A stretch of 64,000 nucleotides of DNA from Amycolatopsis benzoatilytica AK 16/65. Its GTDB lineage: Bacteria > Actinomycetota > Actinomycetes > Mycobacteriales > Pseudonocardiaceae. The DNA lies in contig NZ_KB912942.1 of assembly GCF_000383915.1 (NCBI RefSeq), positions 566,506 through 630,505 on the forward strand. Reading direction: 5' to 3'. The notes under the pieces were generated by a model, which worked only from the letters and a program-made list of their open reading frames with translations, made no database searches and was not told the origin of the DNA. Made by a program: the position numbers and the translations under genes. The number at the start of each line of letters is the position of its first letter. Positions within the stretch are counted from its first letter, which is position 1. Shown here in pieces: positions 60,658 through 64,000 of the stretch.

Positions 60658-62454
60658 TCACTTCCGGTACAGCGCCTCGATATCGGACGCGTAGTTCTTG
60701 TTCACCACGTTGCGCTTCAGCTTCAGGCTGGGCGTGATCTCGCCGCCCGCCTCGGTGAAGTCGTTGGCCAGCACGGTGAACTTCTTGATCGCCTCGGCGT
60801 GCGACACCTGCTTGTTCGCTTCGTCCACCGCCGCCTGGATCTCCGCGCGCAGGTCGGCGTCGTCGGCCAGTTCGGACACCGTCGCGCCGGCCGGCTTGCC
60901 GTGCTGGGTCTTCCACGACGGGAAGTACTCCTCGTCCACGGTCACCAGTGCGGCGATGAACGGCCGCTGGTCGCCGACCACCATCACCTGGCTGACCAGC
61001 GGCGAGGACTTGATGGTGTCCTCCAGGCCGGACGGGGCGACGTTCTTGCCGCCCGCCGTCACGATGATCTCCTTCTTGCGGCCGGTGATCTTGAGGAAGC
61101 CGTCGGCGTCCAGTTCGCCGATGTCGCCGGTGTGGAACCAGCCGTCGGTGAGCGCTTCCGCGCTCGCCTCGGGGTTGTTGTAGTACCGGCCGAACACGAC
61201 GTCGCCCTTGAGCAGCACCTCGCCGTCGTCGGCGATCCGCACCGAGGTGCCCGCGACCGGGCGGCCGACGGTGCCGACGCGGAACGCCGCGGTGGTGTTC
61301 ACGTTCGCCGCCGCGGACGTCTCGGTGAGGCCGTAGCCCTCGAACACCGGCACGCCGATGCCGCGGAAGAAGTGCGCCAGCCGCGCGCCGAGCGGGGCCC
61401 CGCCGGACACCGCGGCGATGCAGCGGCCGCCGAGCGCGGCGCGGAGCTTGCCGTAAACGAGCTTGTCGAAAACCAGGTGCTTCGCCTTCAAAGCGAACCC
61501 GGCGCCGCCGTTCTCCTGCGCCTCGCTGTAGGCCACCGCGGTCGCCTCGGCGGCGTCGAAGATCTTGCCCTTGCCGTCGCTGTGCGCCTTCTGCTTCGCG
61601 GTGTTGTAGACCTTCTCGAACACGCGCGGCACGGCCACCACGAACGTCGGCCGGAAGGTGCCGAGGTCGGGCACCAGGTTCTTCACGTCCGGCGTGTGGC
61701 CGAGCGTGACCCGGGCGCTGAGCGCGGTGATGGCGATCGCGCGGGCGAGGATGTGCGCCAGCGGCAGGAAGCACAGCAGCGAGTTGCCCTGCTCCATCAG
61801 CTCCGGGAACGCCTCGATGTCCGCGCGGATCTCGGCCAGCAGGTTCCGGTGGGTCAGCTCGACGCCCTTGGGCCGCCCGGTGGTGCCCGAGGTGTAGACG
61901 ATGGTGGCCGTCTCGTTCGCGGTGACGCCGCGGCGGCGGGCGTGCAGGTCCTCGTCGGAGACCTCGGTGCCCAGCGCGGTCAGCCGGTCGACGGCGGGGG
62001 AGTCGCCCTCGATCCGCCAGGTGTTCTCCAGCGCGCTCAGCCGCGAGCCGATCTCCTCGACCGCCTTCTGGTGCGTGGCGGTCTCCACGAACACGGCCTT
62101 GGCCGCCGAGTCCGACAGGATCCAGTACACCTGCTCGGGCGAGGACGTCTCGTAGATCGGGACGGTCACCGCGCCGGCGGCCCAGATCGCGAAGTCGATC
62201 AGAGTCCACTCGTAGCGGGTCTTGGACATCAATGCGACCCGGTCGCCGTGGCCGACGCCGGCCGCGATCAGGCCCTTCGCCACGGCCGCGACCTGGTCCG
62301 CGAAGTCCTTCGCGGTCACGTCCAGCCAGGTGCCCTCGACCTGCCGCCGGAAGCTGACCACGTCGGAGAAACGCTCCGCGTTCGCCCAGACGACATCAGC
62401 CAGGTTCTCGTCGTCGCTCACCGGCTTGCCGGCGGGGGCGCTGTATTCGCGCAC
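60658..62454 (-). CDS. Long-chain acyl-CoA synthetase (FadD15-like)
   Basis: 598 residues of the AMP-forming adenylate superfamily. P-loop YTSGTTGRPKG, A5 motif GYGLTETSA, A7 GWFHTGDIG and A8 RKKEIIVTAGGKNVAP are all present. The C-terminal catalytic lysine lies in LKRNVV region. The class activates long-chain fatty acids to acyl-CoA. GTG 62454 has GGAGGT 4 nt upstream. It is divergent from an SRPBCC gene. It may be a substrate for the acetyltransferase/deacetylase pair at 37.6-41.8 kb (inference). Confidence 0.94.
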   Translation of the reverse strand: MREYSAPAGKPVSDDENLADVVWANAERFSDVVSFRRQVEGTWLDVTAKDFADQVAAVAKGLIAAGVGHGDRVALMSKTRYEWTLIDFAIWAAGAVTVPIYETSSPEQVYWILSDSAAKAVFVETATHQKAVEEIGSRLSALENTWRIEGDSPAVDRLTALGTEVSDEDLHARRRGVTANETATIVYTSGTTGRPKGVELTHRNLLAEIRADIEAFPELMEQGNSLLCFLPLAHILARAIAITALSARVTLGHTPDVKNLVPDLGTFRPTFVVAVPRVFEKVYNTAKQKAHSDGKGKIFDAAEATAVAYSEAQENGGAGFALKAKHLVFDKLVYGKLRAALGGRCIAAVSGGAPLGARLAHFFRGIGVPVFEGYGLTETSAAANVNTTAAFRVGTVGRPVAGTSVRIADDGEVLLKGDVVFGRYYNNPEASAEALTDGWFHTGDIGELDADGFLKITGRKKEIIVTAGGKNVAPSGLEDTIKSSPLVSQVMVVGDQRPFIAALVTVDEEYFPSWKTQHGKPAGATVSELADDADLRAEIQAAVDEANKQVSHAEAIKKFTVLANDFTEAGGEITPSLKLKRNVVNKNYASDIEALYRK

Positions 62455-62574
62455 GTGGACCTCCGTGTTCGACGCTGCGATGCGTGCGGTTACCCGCCAG
62501 TCAACTTAGCTTGCCGTAGACCTTAAGACCATGCTGGCACGGGTCGCGCGCCGAGGTCGTGACATCGTGTCCGG

Positions 62575-63015
62575 GTGCACGCACCGCCCGCTCTCGATCT
62601 TGTCGACGAGACCTTCCTCGTCGTGCCTCCGTCCACCGTCGCCGCCGCCTTCGCGGACCCGCGCTCCTGGCGCCGGTACTGGCCCGACCTGGAGTTGCAG
62701 GTCTACACCGACCGCGGCGACCGGGGCCTGCGCTGGACCGTCACCGGCGCGCTGGTCGGTACCATGGAGGTCTGGCTGGAACCGGTTCTCGACGGCACCG
62801 TGCTGCATTACTTCCTCCGCGCCACCCCCGCCGGCCCTGGCGGCGTCCCGCGCGAGCTGAGCCCGCGCGAACTGCGCCGCGAGTTCGACCGGCGGGCGCG
62901 CTCGGCGAAGGACGTGGCGCTCGGGCTCAAGGCGATCCTCGAGGACGGGCGCGAGCCGGGGGTGCCGCCCCGGACCGTGTCCGAGCCGGGCGAGTCGGTC
63001 GAGTCCGTCGAGTAG
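62575..63015 (+). CDS. SRPBCC (START-like) family protein
   Basis: 146 residues. The N-terminal 100 residues follow the SRPBCC/polyketide-cyclase pattern (DETFLVVPPSTVAAAFADPRSWRRYWPDLELQVYTDRGDRGLRWTVTGALVGTMEVWLEPVLDGTVLHYFLRA). The C-terminal tail is basic then acidic and disordered. Such proteins bind small hydrophobic ligands; none can be named. GTG 62575 with CATCGT 6 nt upstream, a weak leaderless fit. The next gene starts 9 bp after its stop. Confidence 0.82.
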   Translation: MHAPPALDLVDETFLVVPPSTVAAAFADPRSWRRYWPDLELQVYTDRGDRGLRWTVTGALVGTMEVWLEPVLDGTVLHYFLRATPAGPGGVPRELSPRELRREFDRRARSAKDVALGLKAILEDGREPGVPPRTVSEPGESVESVE

Positions 63016-63024
63016 GAGGCTCTT

Positions 63025-63819
63025 GTGCGGGTTCACGTCGTTTCGGACGTGCACGGCAATGCGGACGCGCTGAAGCGGGCGGGGGAGGGGGCGGACGCGC
63101 TGGTCGTCCTGGGCGACCTGCTCGACTTCGTCGACTACCACGACCACGACAAAGGCATCATGGGCACGCTGTTCGGCGCGGAGAAGGTCGGCGAGTTCGC
63201 GCGTCTGCGCCGCGAAGGCACCCGGGACCAGACTGTCGCCTACTCGCGCTCCCTGTGGGCCACCCTGGACGATCCGGCCGCAGCGGTGCACGAGGCGGTC
63301 CACGAGCAGTATTCGACACTGTTCGCCTCGATGACCGCGCCCACCTACGCGATCCCCGGCAACGTCGACGAGCCGTCGGTGTGGCCGGAGTTCGCCGGTG
63401 CCGGCGTGCGGCTCGTGGACGGCGAGGTGGTCGTCATCGGCGGCCTGCGGTTCGGCTTCGCCGGCGGCGCGGTGCTGCCGGACGGCGTGGTTCCGCGGCC
63501 TCGCAAGGGCGCGGCCTGGCGGCCGTACCTGCGCACGCGTGCGGAGTTCGACGCCGCGGTGGCGCAGTTGGAGCAGGTCGAGGTGCTGTGCACGCACATT
63601 CCGCCCGCGGTGCCCGAACTGACCTACGACGTGATCGCGCGACGCTCCGAGGTCGGTTCGGCGGCGTTGGTCGAGCTGATCCGCGAACAGCGCCCGCGCT
63701 GGTCGGTGTTCGGGCACGTGCACCAGCCGCTGGCCGCGCGACGGCGGGTCGGCCGGACCGAATGCCGTAACGTCGGTCACTTCAAGGAGACCGGGCAGCC
63801 CTACGTGCTGCGCTGGTGA
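63025..63819 (+). CDS. Calcineurin-like metallophosphoesterase
   Basis: 264 residues. All metal motifs are visible: DVHGN (about 8-12), GDLLD, GNVDEP, THIPP and GHVHQP near the C-terminus. The substrate is unknown. AGGAGG lies 5 nt before GTG 63025. It probably shares a transcript with the preceding SRPBCC gene (9-bp gap). Confidence 0.9.
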   Translation: MRVHVVSDVHGNADALKRAGEGADALVVLGDLLDFVDYHDHDKGIMGTLFGAEKVGEFARLRREGTRDQTVAYSRSLWATLDDPAAAVHEAVHEQYSTLFASMTAPTYAIPGNVDEPSVWPEFAGAGVRLVDGEVVVIGGLRFGFAGGAVLPDGVVPRPRKGAAWRPYLRTRAEFDAAVAQLEQVEVLCTHIPPAVPELTYDVIARRSEVGSAALVELIREQRPRWSVFGHVHQPLAARRRVGRTECRNVGHFKETGQPYVLRW

Positions 63820-63833
63820 CCGCACTGTCCGGC

Positions 63834-63846
63834 TACGCTTCAGCCC
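63834..63846 (+). promoter_or_regulatory. Leaderless -10 of the last gene
   Basis: TACGCT (63834-63839) plus 7 nt to ATG 63847. Confidence 0.4.
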
Positions 63847-64000
63847 ATGGCGGAGCAGTCCACGCAGTCCATCGAGGTCGACGCCGAGCCCGCACGGGTG
63901 ATGTCGGTGATCTCCGATTTCCCCGCGTACCCGGAATGGGCCAAGGCGGTCCGGGAGACCGAGGTCCTCGCGACCTGCGACGACGGCCGGGCGAAGCAGG
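63847..64000 (+). CDS. SRPBCC family protein (3' end outside window)
   Basis: 51 codons are visible. QSIEVDAEPARVMSVISDFPAYPEWAKAVRETEVL is the typical N-terminus of cyclase/dehydrase-type SRPBCC proteins. It follows the metallophosphoesterase by 27 bp but has its own leaderless-type -10. A second SRPBCC gene lies 1.3 kb upstream. Confidence 0.83.
   Translation, partial: MAEQSTQSIEVDAEPARVMSVISDFPAYPEWAKAVRETEVLATCDDGRAKQ

Overview
The window is high-GC actinobacterial chromosome, most like Pseudonocardiales (Amycolatopsis or a close relative). The evidence is very high GC with strong third-position bias, frequent GTG starts, an actinobacterial-type SOS box, the conserved order miaA-dapF-hflX-lexA-(LysM division protein)-nrdR-nrdJ, a complete mycobacterial-type mce4 locus, and many leaderless promoters (TANNNT 6-7 nt before the start codon). 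It looks like core chromosome. I see no phage, insertion sequence, CRISPR array, tRNA or rRNA. Both ends are cut inside genes (a DUF349 protein on the left, an SRPBCC protein on the right).

Layout. 1-16.2 kb is housekeeping: DUF349 protein, tRNA modification (miaA), lysine/peptidoglycan precursor synthesis (dapF), valS with a downstream-facing MFS exporter and its divergent regulator, hflX, a secreted propeller-like protein, the SOS pair lexA / LysM protein, and the class II ribonucleotide reductase unit nrdR-nrdJ. 16.3-33 kb is a run of small units: a TetR gene, a TetR-DUF4865-tautomerase operon, two unknown ORFs, a prolyl oligopeptidase, a zinc metallopeptidase, a TIGR03086 protein divergent from a MocR regulator, a CBS protein, a DUF4139 protein, an S15 peptidase, a two-component system, an M23 peptidase and a DUF4192 protein. 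32.9-35.8 kb is a translationally coupled dtxR-galK unit followed by galE. 36.0-37.6 kb holds a rhodanese and a 750-bp gene-free stretch packed with repeats and inverted repeats.

37.6-55.8 kb is the most coherent block. It carries a lysine deacetylase (acuC) and a GNAT/ADP-forming acyl-CoA-synthetase protein acetyltransferase (patA-type), then two acyl-CoA dehydrogenases like ChsE4/ChsE5 (FadE26/FadE27), a 3Fe-4S ferredoxin, two short-chain dehydrogenases, and an intact operon yrbE4A-yrbE4B-mce4A-F-mam4A-mam4B. A perfect KstR-type palindrome lies between the dehydrogenases and the ferredoxin, and a degenerate copy overlaps the promoter of the dehydrogenase/mce operon. Gene order matches the M. 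tuberculosis Rv3492c-Rv3505 cholesterol locus with one extra dehydrogenase inserted. The genes should together import a sterol and begin degrading its side chain. 55.8-64 kb holds an SGNH hydrolase, a small unknown protein, an aspartate aminotransferase, a FAD monooxygenase, a YbjQ protein, a long-chain acyl-CoA synthetase, an SRPBCC protein, a metallophosphoesterase and a partial SRPBCC gene.

The observations that go beyond known gene families are: a dispersed ~50-bp palindromic element present three times in the same orientation downstream of genes; two 13-codon mini-ORFs that join genes through ATGA overlaps in the steroid locus; a 95-nt snap-back inverted repeat next to tandem repeats upstream of acuC; a helically phased GTCCACA triplet upstream of nrdR; and a marked excess of tail-to-tail gene pairs with overlapping or abutting stop codons.
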